In this document: in pieces, positions 9,713-18,916 of the stretch
How the letters are laid out: each line of letters begins with the position of its first letter
Position numbering within the stretch: the first letter of the stretch is position 1
NCBI RefSeq assembly: GCF_024723735.1
Contig: NZ_JANQDU010000003.1
Location: 372,001 to 436,000 of the forward strand
DNA length: 64,000 nucleotides
Origin: Frigidibacter sp. ROC022
GTDB taxonomy: Bacteria > Pseudomonadota > Alphaproteobacteria > Rhodobacterales > Rhodobacteraceae
Direction: 5' to 3'
Translations under genes and position numbers: made by a program
The notes under the pieces: generated by a model
The model's input: only the letters and a program-made list of their open reading frames with translations
What the model was told of the DNA's origin: nothing
Databases searched by the model: none

Positions 9713-10111
9713 TCAGCTCTCCTGAGCGGGGAAATGGGTCAGTTCCCAGATATGGCCATCCGGGTCGGCGAAAGCGCGATAATACATGAAGCCGTGGTCC
9801 TTGGCGGCGCCATGTTCCGCGCCGCCCTTGGTCGCGGCGGTCTCGACCAGCCGGTCGACATCGGCGCGGCTGTCGATTTGCAGCGCTACCAGCACCTCGC
9901 GGGCCCTGGCGGTATCGACCGGCGCCACTCCGGCAAAGCCGCGGAACTTGTCATGGGTCAGCAGCATCGCGAAGGCGCTGTCCGAGAGGATCAGGCAGGC
10001 GGCGGTGTCGTCGGTGTAGTCGGGATTGAACGCATAGCCGAGCGCCCGCCAGAACCGCATCGCGGCGGGCAGGTCGGCGACCGGCAGATTGACGAAGATC
10101 ATGTTAGACAT
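9713..10111 (-). CDS. VOC family (glyoxalase/bleomycin-resistance fold) protein
   Basis: 132 aa. Paired beta-alpha-beta-beta-beta modules are visible: IFVNLPVADLPAAMRFWRAL at the start and MYYRAFADPDGHIWELTHF at the end, the latter carrying a typical metal-ligand Glu. It may be a dioxygenase, lyase or drug-binding protein; nothing decides among these. It is the first gene of the four-gene operon, divergent from glcB. Confidence 0.9.
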   Translation of the reverse strand: MSNMIFVNLPVADLPAAMRFWRALGYAFNPDYTDDTAACLILSDSAFAMLLTHDKFRGFAGVAPVDTARAREVLVALQIDSRADVDRLVETAATKGGAEHGAAKDHGFMYYRAFADPDGHIWELTHFPAQES

Positions 10112-10325
10112 GGGGCGGCTCTGGGATTGATAAGGGCATCTCCTAAGTATTGGGTTTCGCCTGTCGCGGCGATTCGCTCAAGCAAAAATTAGGGGGACGC
10201 CTAAGTTTCTAGATCGGGCCGGAATTGGTAACATTTTCCGACCGAAATGGCCGAGAATCGGAACAATCGACTTTTCATCGTCGCGCGGGAGCGCCATAGA
10301 AAGGAGCAAACAAGGGGACAGAGCC

Positions 10326-12482
10326 ATGAGTCAGCGGATCGACAGAAACGGATTGCAGGTTGCGCCGGAGATGGTGGCGTTCATCGAGATCGCGGCACTG
10401 CCGGGCACCGGCGTGGCTCCGGGCAGCTTCTGGTCGGGGCTGGCCGGGCTGATCGAGGAGTTCGGACCGAAGAACCGGGCGCTGCTGGAAAAGCGCGAGC
10501 AGCTGCAGTCGAAGATCGACGCCTGGCACCAGGCCCGCAGGGGCGAGCCGGTGGACCCGGCGGCCTATCAGGCCTTCCTGCGCGAGATCGGATATCTGCT
10601 GCCCGAAGGGCCGGATTTCAGCATCGAGACGCAGAATGTCGATCCCGAGATCGCGACCCTGCCGGGCCCGCAGCTGGTGGTGCCGGTGATGAACGCCCGT
10701 TATGCGCTGAACGCGGCCAATGCACGCTGGGGGTCGCTCTATGATGCGCTCTACGGCACCGACGCCATGGGCGATCTGCCGAAGGGCAAGGGCTATGACC
10801 CCGAGCGCGGCGCCCGGGTGGTGGCCTGGGCCAAGGCGCATCTCGACAGGGTGGTGCCGCTGAAAGGCGCCTCCTGGGCCGATGTGACCAAGCTGGAGGT
10901 CCGCGACGGGGCGCTGGTCGTCACCGCCGGGGTCGAGACCGGGCTGGAAGCGGCGTCGGAATTCGTCGGCTACAATCAGGGCGGCGAGAGCCCGTTGCAG
11001 CTGCTCCTGCGCGCGAACGGGCTGCTGATCGAAGTGGTGGTCGATCCCTCGACCCCGGTGGGCAGGTCCGATCCGGCGGGGATTTCCGATGTGCGGCTGG
11101 AAAGCGCCGTCTCGGCGATCATGGATTGCGAGGATTCGGTCGCGGCGGTGGATGCCGAGGACAAGGTTCTGGCCTGGGGCAACTGGCTGGGCCTGATGAA
11201 GGGCGACCTGACCGAGGAGGTCAGCAAGGGCGGCAAGAGCTTTACCCGGCGGCTGAACCCGGACCGGGTCTATCGGACCCCGGAGGGCGGCGAGATCACC
11301 GTCAAGGGCAGGGCGCTGATGCTGGTGCGCAATGTCGGCCATCTGATGAGCAATCCGGCGGTGCTGGACGGCGAGGGCCGCGAGGTGCCCGAGGGGCTGC
11401 TCGACGCCATGGTGACGACGCTCTGCGCGATGCATGACCTGAAGAAAAGCGACGGCGCCCGGAACTCGGCCGCCGGGTCGGTCTATGTGGTCAAGCCGAA
11501 GATGCACGGGCCGGAAGAGGTGGCCTTTGCCGACGAGATCTTCAGCGCCGTGGAAGCCTCACTGGGCCTGCCGCAATATACGGTGAAGCTGGGGATCATG
11601 GACGAGGAGCGGCGCACCAGCGTCAACCTCAAGGAATGCATCCGGGCCGCGAAGCACCGGGTGGCCTTCATCAACACCGGCTTCCTGGACCGGACCGGCG
11701 ACGAGATTCACACCTCGATGGAAGCCGGGCCGATGATCCGCAAGGGCGAGATGAAGAACTCGGCCTGGATCGCCGCCTACGAGGACCGCAATGTCGATAT
11801 CGGCCTGGCCTGCGGGCTGAAGGGCAAGGCGCAGATCGGCAAGGGCATGTGGGCGGCGCCCGATCTGATGGGCGACATGCTGGCGCAGAAGATCGGCCAT
11901 CCGCAGGCCGGGGCGACCTGCGCCTGGGTGCCGAGCCCGACCGCGGCGACGCTGCATGCCACGCATTACCATCTGGTCGACGTGATGGCCCGGCAGGACG
12001 AGCTGGCCGCCGGCGGGCCGCGCGGCAAGCTGGACGATCTGCTGACGATCCCGCTGGCGCATGGGGTGAACTGGTCCGAGGAGGAGATCGCCGCCGAGAT
12101 CGAGAACAACGCCCAGGGCATCCTCGGCTATGTGGTGCGCTGGATCGACCAGGGGATCGGCTGCTCGAAAGTGCCGGATATCCACGATGTCGGGCTGATG
12201 GAGGATCGGGCGACCTGCCGGATTTCGTCGCAGGCCCTGGCCAACTGGCTGCATCACGGGGTGGTCAGCGAGGCCCAGGTCCGGGCGGCGCTGGAGAAGA
12301 TGGCGCAGGTGGTGGACCGGCAGAATGCCGGCGATCCGGCCTATGAGCCGATGGCGCCGGGCTATGACGGGGTCGCCTTCAAGGCGGCCTGCGATCTGGT
12401 GTTCCTGGGCCGCGAGCAGCCTTCGGGCTATACCGAGCCGGTGCTGCACCGGCGGCGGCTGGAGCGCAAGGCGCAGCATTAG
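10326..12482 (+). CDS. glcB: Malate synthase G
   Basis: 718 aa, the long G isoform (E. coli is 723 aa). It condenses glyoxylate with acetyl-CoA to malate in the glyoxylate/glycolate pathway. [15 protein letters not shown] and [10 protein letters not shown] are malate synthase hallmarks, [19 protein letters not shown] marks the TIM barrel, and [12 protein letters not shown] lies in the C-terminal part. The start at [10 protein letters not shown] is preceded by AAGGGGACAGAG. A GlcG-like gene follows after 133 bp, fitting a glycolate/glyoxylate unit. Confidence 0.97.
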   Translation: MSQRIDRNGLQVAPEMVAFIEIAALPGTGVAPGSFWSGLAGLIEEFGPKNRALLEKREQLQSKIDAWHQARRGEPVDPAAYQAFLREIGYLLPEGPDFSIETQNVDPEIATLPGPQLVVPVMNARYALNAANARWGSLYDALYGTDAMGDLPKGKGYDPERGARVVAWAKAHLDRVVPLKGASWADVTKLEVRDGALVVTAGVETGLEAASEFVGYNQGGESPLQLLLRANGLLIEVVVDPSTPVGRSDPAGISDVRLESAVSAIMDCEDSVAAVDAEDKVLAWGNWLGLMKGDLTEEVSKGGKSFTRRLNPDRVYRTPEGGEITVKGRALMLVRNVGHLMSNPAVLDGEGREVPEGLLDAMVTTLCAMHDLKKSDGARNSAAGSVYVVKPKMHGPEEVAFADEIFSAVEASLGLPQYTVKLGIMDEERRTSVNLKECIRAAKHRVAFINTGFLDRTGDEIHTSMEAGPMIRKGEMKNSAWIAAYEDRNVDIGLACGLKGKAQIGKGMWAAPDLMGDMLAQKIGHPQAGATCAWVPSPTAATLHATHYHLVDVMARQDELAAGGPRGKLDDLLTIPLAHGVNWSEEEIAAEIENNAQGILGYVVRWIDQGIGCSKVPDIHDVGLMEDRATCRISSQALANWLHHGVVSEAQVRAALEKMAQVVDRQNAGDPAYEPMAPGYDGVAFKAACDLVFLGREQPSGYTEPVLHRRRLERKAQH

Positions 12483-12544
12483 GGCGGCCGGCCCGGCTCG
12501 GGCCCCGTCCGGGGCCGTCGCCGGACCGCGTCGGCGGAACGCCT

Positions 12545-12603
12545 CCGGGGGGCGCTGCCCCCCGGCCTGCGGCCGCCCCCCGGAGTATTTCCAAAGGCAA
12601 AGA
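12545..12603 (+). repeat. GC-rich intergenic repeat element, copy 2
   Basis: Same layout as copy 1: GGGGGGCGCTGCCCCCC hairpin (12547-12563), then a C-run into CGGAGTATTTCC (12581-12592) and AAAGGCAAAGA. It fills the space between glcB and the GlcG-like gene and stops just before that gene's ribosome-binding site. Another hairpin, GGCCCC-GTCC-GGGGCC, lies just upstream at 12501-12516. Confidence 0.75.
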
Positions 12604-12615
12604 ACGGAGCACGAC

Positions 12616-13044
12616 ATGGCAGAGATCACCCTGCGCAAGGCGAAGACGATCATCAAGGCGGCGCTGGCCGAGGCCAAGACCCGCGGCTTCAACCCGCTGG
12701 CCGTGGTGGTGCTGGATGCCGGCGGGCATCTGAAGGCGGCCGAGCGCGAGGATGCGACCTCGGCCGGGCGGGCGGCGGTGGCCGAAGCCAAGGCCTATGG
12801 CGCGGTGATGCTGGGCATGTCCGGCAGCGCCCTGCGCGACCGGGCCGAGATCGCCCCGCAGTTCGTCTCGGCGGCCAATGGCGTCTTCGGCGGCAAGCTG
12901 GTGCCGGTGCCCGGCGGGGTGCTGGTCAGGGATTCCAAGGGCGCGCTGATCGGTGCGGTCGGGGTTTCGGGCGATACCTCGGACAACGATGCGATCGCGG
13001 CCATGGCCGGGATCACGGCGGCGGGGCTGGTCGGCGAGGTCTGA
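12616..13044 (+). CDS. GlcG/HbpS-like heme-binding family protein
   Basis: 142 aa. It starts MAEITLRKAKTIIKAALAEA and has the VVVLDAGGHLKA, GGVLVRD and GAVGVSGDTSDNDAIAAMAG segments typical of the GlcG/HbpS (DUF336) family. GGAG lies 6 bases ahead of the ATG. The biochemical role is poorly known; some relatives bind heme or act with glycolate oxidase genes. Its place behind glcB fits the glycolate operon association. Confidence 0.9.
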   Translation: MAEITLRKAKTIIKAALAEAKTRGFNPLAVVVLDAGGHLKAAEREDATSAGRAAVAEAKAYGAVMLGMSGSALRDRAEIAPQFVSAANGVFGGKLVPVPGGVLVRDSKGALIGAVGVSGDTSDNDAIAAMAGITAAGLVGEV

Positions 13045-13061
13045 GGCCGCGCCGGCGCCTT

Positions 13062-14324
13062 CTAGAGCGCCCGGGCGCCGATGTCGCGGCGGTAGAAGCC
13101 CTGCGGCCAGTCCACCGCCTCGGCCATCGCATAGGCGCGCTCCCTGGCCTCGGCCAGGGTGGCGCCGCGCGCGGTCAGGTTCAGCACCCGGCCGCCATTG
13201 GCCAGCAGCCGGGCGCCGTCGCGGCGGGTTCCGGCATGAAAGACGATCTGCGAGCTGTCCGCCGGGATCGCCTCCAGCCCCTTAATCTCGGAGCCTTTCT
13301 CATACGCGCCGGGATAGCCCCGGGTCGCCATGACGACGGTCATCGCATGGTCGTCGGCCCAGTTGACCCGCGCCCCGGACAGCCGGCCGCGGGCCGCCGC
13401 CTCGATCAGGTCGAAGGCCTGGGCGCCGAGCCGCAGCATCAGCGCCTGGCATTCCGGGTCGCCGAAGCGGGCGTTGTATTCGATCAGCCGCGCCCGTCCG
13501 TCGCGGATCATCAGCCCGGCGTAGAGCACCCCCTGATAGGGGGTGCCGCGCCGTGCCATCTCGGCGAGCGTGGGGCGGATGATCTCGGCCATCACCTGGT
13601 CCTGGATCGCCGGGCTCAGCACCGGGGCCGGGGAATAGGCGCCCATGCCGCCGGTGTTCGGGCCCTGGTCGCCGTCGAAGGCGCGTTTGTGGTCCTGCGC
13701 GGTGCCGATCGGCAGCGCGTCGAGCCCGTCGCAGAGCACGAAGAACGAGGCTTCCTCGCCGGTCATGAATTCCTCGATCACCACCTCGGCCCCGGCATCC
13801 CCGAAGGCGCCGCCGAGAATGTCGTCGACCGCCGCCAGCGCGGTGTCGAGATCCATGGCCACGATCACCCCCTTGCCGGCCGCCAGCCCGTCGGCCTTGA
13901 TCACGATCGGGGCGCCCTTGATCCGGACATAGGACCGGGCCGAGGCGGCATCGCTGAACCGCGCCCAGCCGGCCTGCGGCACGCCGGCGACCTCGCAGAC
14001 CTCCTTGGTGAAGGCCTTGGACGCTTCGAGCTGGGCCGCCGCCGCCGAGGGGCCGAAGACCGCGATGTCCAGCTCGCGCAGCCGGTCGGCCACCCCGGCG
14101 GCCAGGGGCGCCTCGGGGCCGATCAGGACGAAATCGACGGCGTTCTCCTCGGCGAAGGTGGCGACCTGGCCGGGGTCGAGAATGTCGAGATCGGCGCATT
14201 CGGCGATCTCGGCGATCCCGGCATTGCCCGGCGCCACGATCAGGCGGTCGCATTTCGGGTTCTGCTGCACCGCCCAGGCCAGGGCATGTTCGCGTCCGCC
14301 GCCGCCGAGGATCAGAATGTTCAT
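13062..14324 (-). CDS. purD: Phosphoribosylamine-glycine ligase
   Basis: 420 aa ATP-grasp enzyme, normal GARS length. It joins glycine to 5-phosphoribosylamine in step 2 of purine synthesis. The N-terminus MNILILGGGGREHALAW, the ATP-grasp lid region IKADGLAAGKGVIVA and the NTGGMGAYSPAP block with NARFGDPECQ are diagnostic. It is convergent with the GlcG-like gene and divergent from the small secreted protein at 14502. Confidence 0.97.
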   Translation of the reverse strand: MNILILGGGGREHALAWAVQQNPKCDRLIVAPGNAGIAEIAECADLDILDPGQVATFAEENAVDFVLIGPEAPLAAGVADRLRELDIAVFGPSAAAAQLEASKAFTKEVCEVAGVPQAGWARFSDAASARSYVRIKGAPIVIKADGLAAGKGVIVAMDLDTALAAVDDILGGAFGDAGAEVVIEEFMTGEEASFFVLCDGLDALPIGTAQDHKRAFDGDQGPNTGGMGAYSPAPVLSPAIQDQVMAEIIRPTLAEMARRGTPYQGVLYAGLMIRDGRARLIEYNARFGDPECQALMLRLGAQAFDLIEAAARGRLSGARVNWADDHAMTVVMATRGYPGAYEKGSEIKGLEAIPADSSQIVFHAGTRRDGARLLANGGRVLNLTARGATLAEARERAYAMAEAVDWPQGFYRRDIGARAL

Positions 14325-14501
14325 CGTGTCGCCTCCGGTTTTTCGTGCCTTCTAGAGCATAACCGGCGCCGACGGGAACCGTCCGGCGGCGGGAATCTGC
14401 GGCGGCGGGGCAATCGGCCGGTCTGCGGGCGTGTCGGGGGATTGACGCAGGGGCTTTTGCCGACATGGTGTGACCAAGCCATCCTTACCGAAGGTCTTGC
14501 C

Positions 14502-14864
14502 ATGCTGTCCCGTCTGCTTTCCGCCCCGATCGTCGTGCTTGCCCTGGCCGCACCGGCGCTGGCCGAGGTCTCGGCCCGCCATTTCCCGGCCGCCTTCGAG
14601 GCGCTGGACGAGACCCAGCGGCGCACGGTGCAGCAGGAGTTGCAGACCGCCGGGCTCTATGGGGGCAGCATCGACGGGCGCTACGGGCCGGGGACCGAGC
14701 GGGCGCTGATCCAGGCCGTCGACCGGATCGTCGGGGACGGGTTCCACGGCATCGCGATCTTTCTCGACACCGAGGCGGATGCGATCTCGTTCATGTTCAC
14801 CCTGGCCGAGGGCGGCTATTCGAAATGGCTCTATGGCGAGGGCGACGAGAACGACGGCGGTTGA
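14502..14864 (+). CDS. Small secreted protein with peptidoglycan-binding-like domain
   Basis: 120 aa. A Sec signal peptide is clear (MLSRLLSAPIVVLALAAPALA, cleavage about residue 21). The mature part has a repeat-like helix-turn seen in PG_binding_1 domains: RTVQQELQTAGLYGGSIDGR followed by YGPGTERAL. It presumably binds the cell wall in the periplasm. No catalytic domain is present. It lies 42 bp upstream of xseA on the same strand and divergent from purD. Confidence 0.75.
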   Translation: MLSRLLSAPIVVLALAAPALAEVSARHFPAAFEALDETQRRTVQQELQTAGLYGGSIDGRYGPGTERALIQAVDRIVGDGFHGIAIFLDTEADAISFMFTLAEGGYSKWLYGEGDENDGG

Positions 14865-14906
14865 GCGGCGGTTGAAACGGCCGCGAAAGCCGGTCAGAAA
14901 GGCGCC

Positions 14907-16484
14907 ATGTCCGACCTCTTCGAAGACGATGCCTCTCCCGACGCCGGCCCCGGCGGCAATGCGCATGAATTCTCGGTCGGCGAGATTTCCGGCGCCGTCA
15001 AGCGGCTGATCGAGGGCGAATTCGGCCAGGTCCGGGTGCGCGGCGAGGTGGGGCGCTGCGTTCTGGCGCGGACCGGGCATCTCTATTTCGATCTCAAGGA
15101 CGACCGCGCGGTGCTGGCGGCGGTGTCCTGGAAGGGCCAGGTCGCCCGGATGAGCGTCAGGCCGGAAGAGGGGATGGAGGTCGTCGCCACGGGGCGCCTG
15201 ACCACCTATGCCGGGCAGTCGAAATACCAGCTGATCGTCGATGACATCCGCCCGGCCGGGGCCGGGGCCCTGATGGCGATGCTGGAAAAGCGCCGCGCCG
15301 CCCTGCAGGCCGAGGGGCTGTTCGATCCGGCGCGCAAGAAGAAGCTGCCCTATCTGCCCGAGGTGATCGGGGTGGTGACCTCGCCCAGCGGGGCGGTGAT
15401 CCGCGACATCCTGCACCGGCTGCGGGACCGGTTTCCGCGCAAGGTGCTGATCTGGCCGGTGGCGGTGCAGGGCGAGAAATGCGCCCCGGAAGTGGCCCGC
15501 GCCATTGCCGGGTTCAACGCGCTGAGTCCCGGTGGCGCGATCCCGCGGCCCGATCTGATCATCGTGGCGCGGGGCGGCGGCTCGATCGAGGATCTCTGGG
15601 GCTTCAATGAAGAGGCTGTGGTGCGGGCGGCGGCGGCCAGCGAGATCCCGCTGATCTCGGCGGTGGGCCACGAGACGGACACCACGCTGATCGACCATGC
15701 CGCCGACGTGCGGGCGCCGACGCCCACCGCGGCCGCCGAACTGGCGGTGCCGGTGCGGCTGGAGCTGATGGCCTGGACCGCCGAGCAGGGCGGGCGGCTG
15801 CGCCGGGCGCTGACCCGGGGGCTGGCGCAGCGCGGCCAGCGGTTGCGCGACCTCTCGCGGGCCCTGCCGCGCCCCGACAGTTTGACCGAAAACGCCCGGC
15901 AGCGGCTGGACCGGGCCGATGCCGGGCTGGAGGCGGCGCTGACCCAGATGGTGGCGATGCGCCGCCTGCAACTGTCCCGGACCGCCGGGAAGCTGCATCC
16001 GGCGCTGCTGACGCAGCGCGTCGATGCGGCCCGCAGCCGGCTGGCCGAGAAGGCCGGACTGCTGCCGCGGGCACTGACGACGCTGACCGAACGGCGCGGG
16101 GCGCGGCTGGACAGGGCGGCGGCGCGGTTGCGCCCGGCGGGGCTGGAGCGCGATCTGGCCCAGGCCCGGCGCAACCTGACCGGCTTGATGCAACGGCTGC
16201 GCAGCGCCGCCCGCAATGCCGAGGACCGACGGGCCCGCAAGCTGGAGGCGCTGGAGCGGTTGCGATTGTCGGTCGGATATACCGAGACCCTGAAACGCGG
16301 CTATGCGGTGGTGCGCGGCGATGGCCATGTCGTCACCACGGCCGAGGCGGCGGGGGCCGCGACGGCGCTGGAGATCGAGTTCCGCGACGGCCGCCTGCCG
16401 GTCGCGGGCCGAGGCGCCACGCCGCCGGCTGCGCCGAAAAAACGCGGCAGGGGCACGCCCGACGATCAGGGCAGCCTGTTCTGA
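14907..16484 (+). CDS. xseA: Exodeoxyribonuclease VII large subunit
   Basis: 525 aa. It degrades single-stranded DNA together with XseB, which is not nearby. The N-terminal OB-fold (FSVGEISGAVKRLIEGEFGQ, then GHLYFDLKDDRAVL), the central catalytic part (GVVTSPSGAVIRDILHRL, ARGGGSIEDLWGFNEE, SAVGHETD) and the long Arg/Ala-rich coiled coil (about residues 290-450) are all present. The closing LKRGYAVVR segment is family-typical. Confidence 0.96.
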   Translation: MSDLFEDDASPDAGPGGNAHEFSVGEISGAVKRLIEGEFGQVRVRGEVGRCVLARTGHLYFDLKDDRAVLAAVSWKGQVARMSVRPEEGMEVVATGRLTTYAGQSKYQLIVDDIRPAGAGALMAMLEKRRAALQAEGLFDPARKKKLPYLPEVIGVVTSPSGAVIRDILHRLRDRFPRKVLIWPVAVQGEKCAPEVARAIAGFNALSPGGAIPRPDLIIVARGGGSIEDLWGFNEEAVVRAAAASEIPLISAVGHETDTTLIDHAADVRAPTPTAAAELAVPVRLELMAWTAEQGGRLRRALTRGLAQRGQRLRDLSRALPRPDSLTENARQRLDRADAGLEAALTQMVAMRRLQLSRTAGKLHPALLTQRVDAARSRLAEKAGLLPRALTTLTERRGARLDRAAARLRPAGLERDLAQARRNLTGLMQRLRSAARNAEDRRARKLEALERLRLSVGYTETLKRGYAVVRGDGHVVTTAEAAGAATALEIEFRDGRLPVAGRGATPPAAPKKRGRGTPDDQGSLF

Positions 16485-16584
16485 CCGCTCCGTGCCGCGG
16501 CGGCGTTGGTCCTGGAGATATCCCCGGGTGGCGGCGCGGCTGCGGGGGCAGACGGGCCCTGCGACGCTCGGGACCGCGCGCGGC

Positions 16585-16824
16585 TCAGAAGGCGCGGAAG
16601 GTCATCGTTGTGAGCGACCGCTCGATCCCCTCGATGTCGAGCAGGTTCTCGTTGATGAAATGGCCCACATCCGCCTCTTCGGGGATGTAGAGTTTCAACA
16701 GCAGGTCATGCTCGCCACTGGTCGAATAGAGTTCGGAATGGATCTCGCGGGCGATGATCCGTTCGGCGACCGCATAGGTGGTGCCGGGCTTGCAGCGAAG
16801 TTGGACGAAGACACAGGTGCTCAT
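16585..16824 (-). CDS. Stand-alone Lrp/AsnC ligand-binding (RAM) domain protein
   Basis: 79 aa from [14 protein letters not shown] to MTFRAF. The whole protein corresponds to the effector-binding half of Lrp/AsnC regulators ([20 protein letters not shown] is the typical central strand-helix); the DNA-binding HTH is absent. Such single-domain proteins are widespread in alphaproteobacteria and may bind amino acids or modify partner Lrp oligomers. I chose the ATG at 16824 because an upstream start at 16869 adds residues not seen in the family. It is divergent from hisB, with the starts 119 bp apart. Confidence 0.85.
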   Translation of the reverse strand: MSTCVFVQLRCKPGTTYAVAERIIAREIHSELYSTSGEHDLLLKLYIPEEADVGHFINENLLDIEGIERSLTTMTFRAF

Positions 16825-16943
16825 GGCGGCAACGTTGGCACGAAGCCGCACCGGGACACAATATGCCATTCGCAGGAACCTGCGTCTTGGCAGGGGAGGG
16901 CGCCGGGGCTAAGACACCGGCAGCCAAGCCCGGAAGGCCCGAG

Positions 16944-17531
16944 ATGCGCAGAGCCGAGATCGCCCGCAAGACCGCCGAGACCGAGATCACCGTTGCGGTG
17001 GATCTCGATGGCAGCGGCCGTTACGCCAACGCCACCGGGGTCGGCTTTTTCGACCATATGCTGGACCAGCTGTCGCGGCATTCGCTGATCGATCTGACGG
17101 TGAGCGCCAGCGGCGATCTGCATATCGACGATCACCACACGGTGGAGGATTGCGGGATTGCGCTGGGCCAGGCGCTGAGCAAGGCGCTGGGCGACAAGCG
17201 CGGCATCCGGCGCTATGGCGAATGCCACCTGGCGATGGATGACACGCTGGTGCGGGCGGCGCTGGATCTCTCCGGCCGGCCCTGGCTGGGCTGGGGCGTG
17301 GAGATGACGGCGCCGAAGATCGGCACCTTCGACACCGAGCTGGTGCGCGAATTCTTCCAGGCGCTTTCGACCCATGGCGGGATCACCCTGCATGTCGATC
17401 TGCTGCGCGGGATCAACAGCCACCATATCGCCGAGGCCGCCTTCAAGGCCGTGGCCCGGGCCCTGCGCATGGCGGTGGAGCCCGATCCGCGGGCCGGGGA
17501 TGCCCTGCCGACGACCAAGGGCGCGCTCTAG
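16944..17531 (+). CDS. hisB: Imidazoleglycerol-phosphate dehydratase
   Basis: 195 aa monofunctional HisB, without the phosphatase domain of the E. coli fusion. It dehydrates IGP to imidazole-acetol phosphate in histidine synthesis. The metal-binding motifs FFDHML (about 35-40), [12 protein letters not shown] (64-75) and the later [10 protein letters not shown] are visible. I chose the ATG at 16944 ([15 protein letters not shown], with GGAAGG upstream) over 16863 because the additional N-terminus is not part of the family. Its stop overlaps that of the convergent DUF2306 gene. Confidence 0.96.
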   Translation: MRRAEIARKTAETEITVAVDLDGSGRYANATGVGFFDHMLDQLSRHSLIDLTVSASGDLHIDDHHTVEDCGIALGQALSKALGDKRGIRRYGECHLAMDDTLVRAALDLSGRPWLGWGVEMTAPKIGTFDTELVREFFQALSTHGGITLHVDLLRGINSHHIAEAAFKAVARALRMAVEPDPRAGDALPTTKGAL

Positions 17532-18151
17532 GCGGGCAGGGCTGCGGGGACCGGGGCCTTGTCGCGGCGCAGCAGCCATTCGGCCAGCAGCAGATTCGGC
17601 ACCCAGCAGGCCCAGGCGATCACCGTATAGGCGCGGTCGAAATCAAAGCCGAGCAACTGGCCCAGCGGCAGGTAGAGCCGCAGGGTGACGGCGGCGAAGG
17701 TCAGCGCCGCCGAGCGGATCATCCAGCGCCGATGCGCGGCGAAACGGCGTGCCCTTGCCTGCCAGACCCCGGCGGCGGTGCTTGTCAGCCAGAGCAGGCC
17801 GAGCAGGAAGAAGCCGCTGGCCGCGACGGGACCGGCCTTGCTGTGCCAGGCGAGGCTCAGCGCGCCGAGCCCGGCCAGCAGGATCGCCAGCGCATAGGCA
17901 CGACCGATCCGGCGGTGCAGGGCGGGGCGCCGGGAACGCAGGCCTTTCCAGAACTGGAACGGCATCAGCGCCAGTGCCAGCGGCGCCAGCCCGACATGGG
18001 CGAAGAAGGCCAGCGGATGCGCGATGGCGTGATACTCGACGAATTCCATCGAGGCATGGACGCCGAGAACCAGAAACCGCCAGGAGACCAGCGCGATGCC
18101 GAGCGACAGGAGCCAGAACAGGGTGCGGCGGGCATGGGTCAGGGGGATCAT
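17528..18151 (-). CDS. DUF2306-type multi-pass membrane protein
   Basis: 207 aa with about six or seven hydrophobic segments, for example [18 protein letters not shown] and [20 protein letters not shown]. Conserved-looking His residues ([39 protein letters not shown]) match the DUF2306 pattern. Function is unknown. Its promoter region is shared with the divergent TetR gene and holds the 15-bp inverted repeat, so it is a likely target of that repressor. Confidence 0.82.
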   Translation of the reverse strand: MIPLTHARRTLFWLLSLGIALVSWRFLVLGVHASMEFVEYHAIAHPLAFFAHVGLAPLALALMPFQFWKGLRSRRPALHRRIGRAYALAILLAGLGALSLAWHSKAGPVAASGFFLLGLLWLTSTAAGVWQARARRFAAHRRWMIRSAALTFAAVTLRLYLPLGQLLGFDFDRAYTVIAWACWVPNLLLAEWLLRRDKAPVPAALPA

Positions 18152-18174
18152 CCGAAGGCTCCGATTCGGTTCAG

Positions 18175-18214
18175 CTTGACAGTGTAAAGATCACGTTGGC
18201 TTTACACTGTCAAG
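18175..18214. promoter_or_regulatory. Perfect 15-bp inverted repeat, probable TetR operator
   Basis: CTTGACAGTGTAAAG (18175-18189), a 10-bp spacer, then its exact complement (18200-18214). It lies between the divergent DUF2306 gene and the TetR gene, 21 bp from the TetR start. Each arm contains a TTGACA -35-like hexamer, one per strand, so binding would block promoters in both directions. Confidence 0.85.
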
Positions 18215-18235
18215 TTTCACCCTATCCTGTGCGGC

Positions 18236-18847
18236 ATGAGCAAGGCACCAACACGCAAGCAACACCATCATGGCGATCTGAGGCAGGCGCTGATCGAGGC
18301 CGGCATGGCGCTGCTGGCCGAGGGCGGGCCCGAGGCGCTGACCCTGCGCCGCTGCGCGGCGCGGGCCGGGGTCAGCCACGCCGCGCCGGCGCATCACTTC
18401 GACGGGCTGGCGGGCTTGCGGCAGGCAATTGCAATGGAGGGGTTCCGGATCTTTCGCGAGACGATGGAAGCCGCCGCTGCGGCCGGGCCGCAGACCCCGC
18501 GTGCCCGGCTGCGCGGGGTCTGTGCCGGCTACCTGGAGTTCGCGATCCGGCATCCGGCGCTGTTCGACCTGATGTTCGGGTTCAGCGCCTCGGAACTGCC
18601 GCCGCCGCGCAAGGACGAGCAGAACAGCCTGGCCTATCAGACCCTGCGGCAGGCCTGCGCGCCCTTTGTCGGCCCCGGGCAGGACCCGGCGGCGATCGAG
18701 TCGCAGGTCTGGTCGCTGGTGCATGGGTTCGCGACGCTCTACCTGTCCGGGCGGATGCGGTTCAATGCCGGTTCGGCGGCGCCGCGGGCGCGCTTCGACG
18801 AGGTGATGGCGCTGCTCGACCGGATCGGCACCGACCCCGCCGCGTGA
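18236..18847 (+). CDS. TetR/AcrR-family transcriptional repressor
   Basis: 203 aa. The N-terminal HTH is clear: HHHGDLRQALIEAGMALLAE, then ALTLRRCAARAGVSHAAPAHHF (about residues 10-60). The C-terminal half looks like the WHG/TetR_C_13-type ligand domain (FEFAIRHPALFDLMFG-like segment). It probably represses itself and the divergent DUF2306 membrane protein gene through the perfect inverted repeat just upstream. The inducer is unknown. Confidence 0.92.
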   Translation: MSKAPTRKQHHHGDLRQALIEAGMALLAEGGPEALTLRRCAARAGVSHAAPAHHFDGLAGLRQAIAMEGFRIFRETMEAAAAAGPQTPRARLRGVCAGYLEFAIRHPALFDLMFGFSASELPPPRKDEQNSLAYQTLRQACAPFVGPGQDPAAIESQVWSLVHGFATLYLSGRMRFNAGSAAPRARFDEVMALLDRIGTDPAA

Positions 18848-18916
18848 GCCGGGACTTGGATTTCCCGGCGATTGCTTCTAGTCAGCCGGGGCAGACCAGC
18901 CATGGGGTGCCTGAGA

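Noticed and set aside
12501-12516. GGCCCC-GTCC-GGGGCC hairpin after glcB as a classical terminator
   Set aside because: There is no T run after the stem and it is adjoined by the repeat element, so I could not call it a terminator with confidence.
14352-16328. Open frame of 658 codons on the minus strand opposite xseA
   Set aside because: Composition is dominated by Arg, Gly, Gln, Pro and His with no motif, and the sense strand is a complete xseA.
16501-16540. Possible fourth copy of the GC-rich intergenic element
   Set aside because: Only GGAGATATCCCCGGG resembles the tail; the GGGGGCGCTGCCCCC hairpin is absent.
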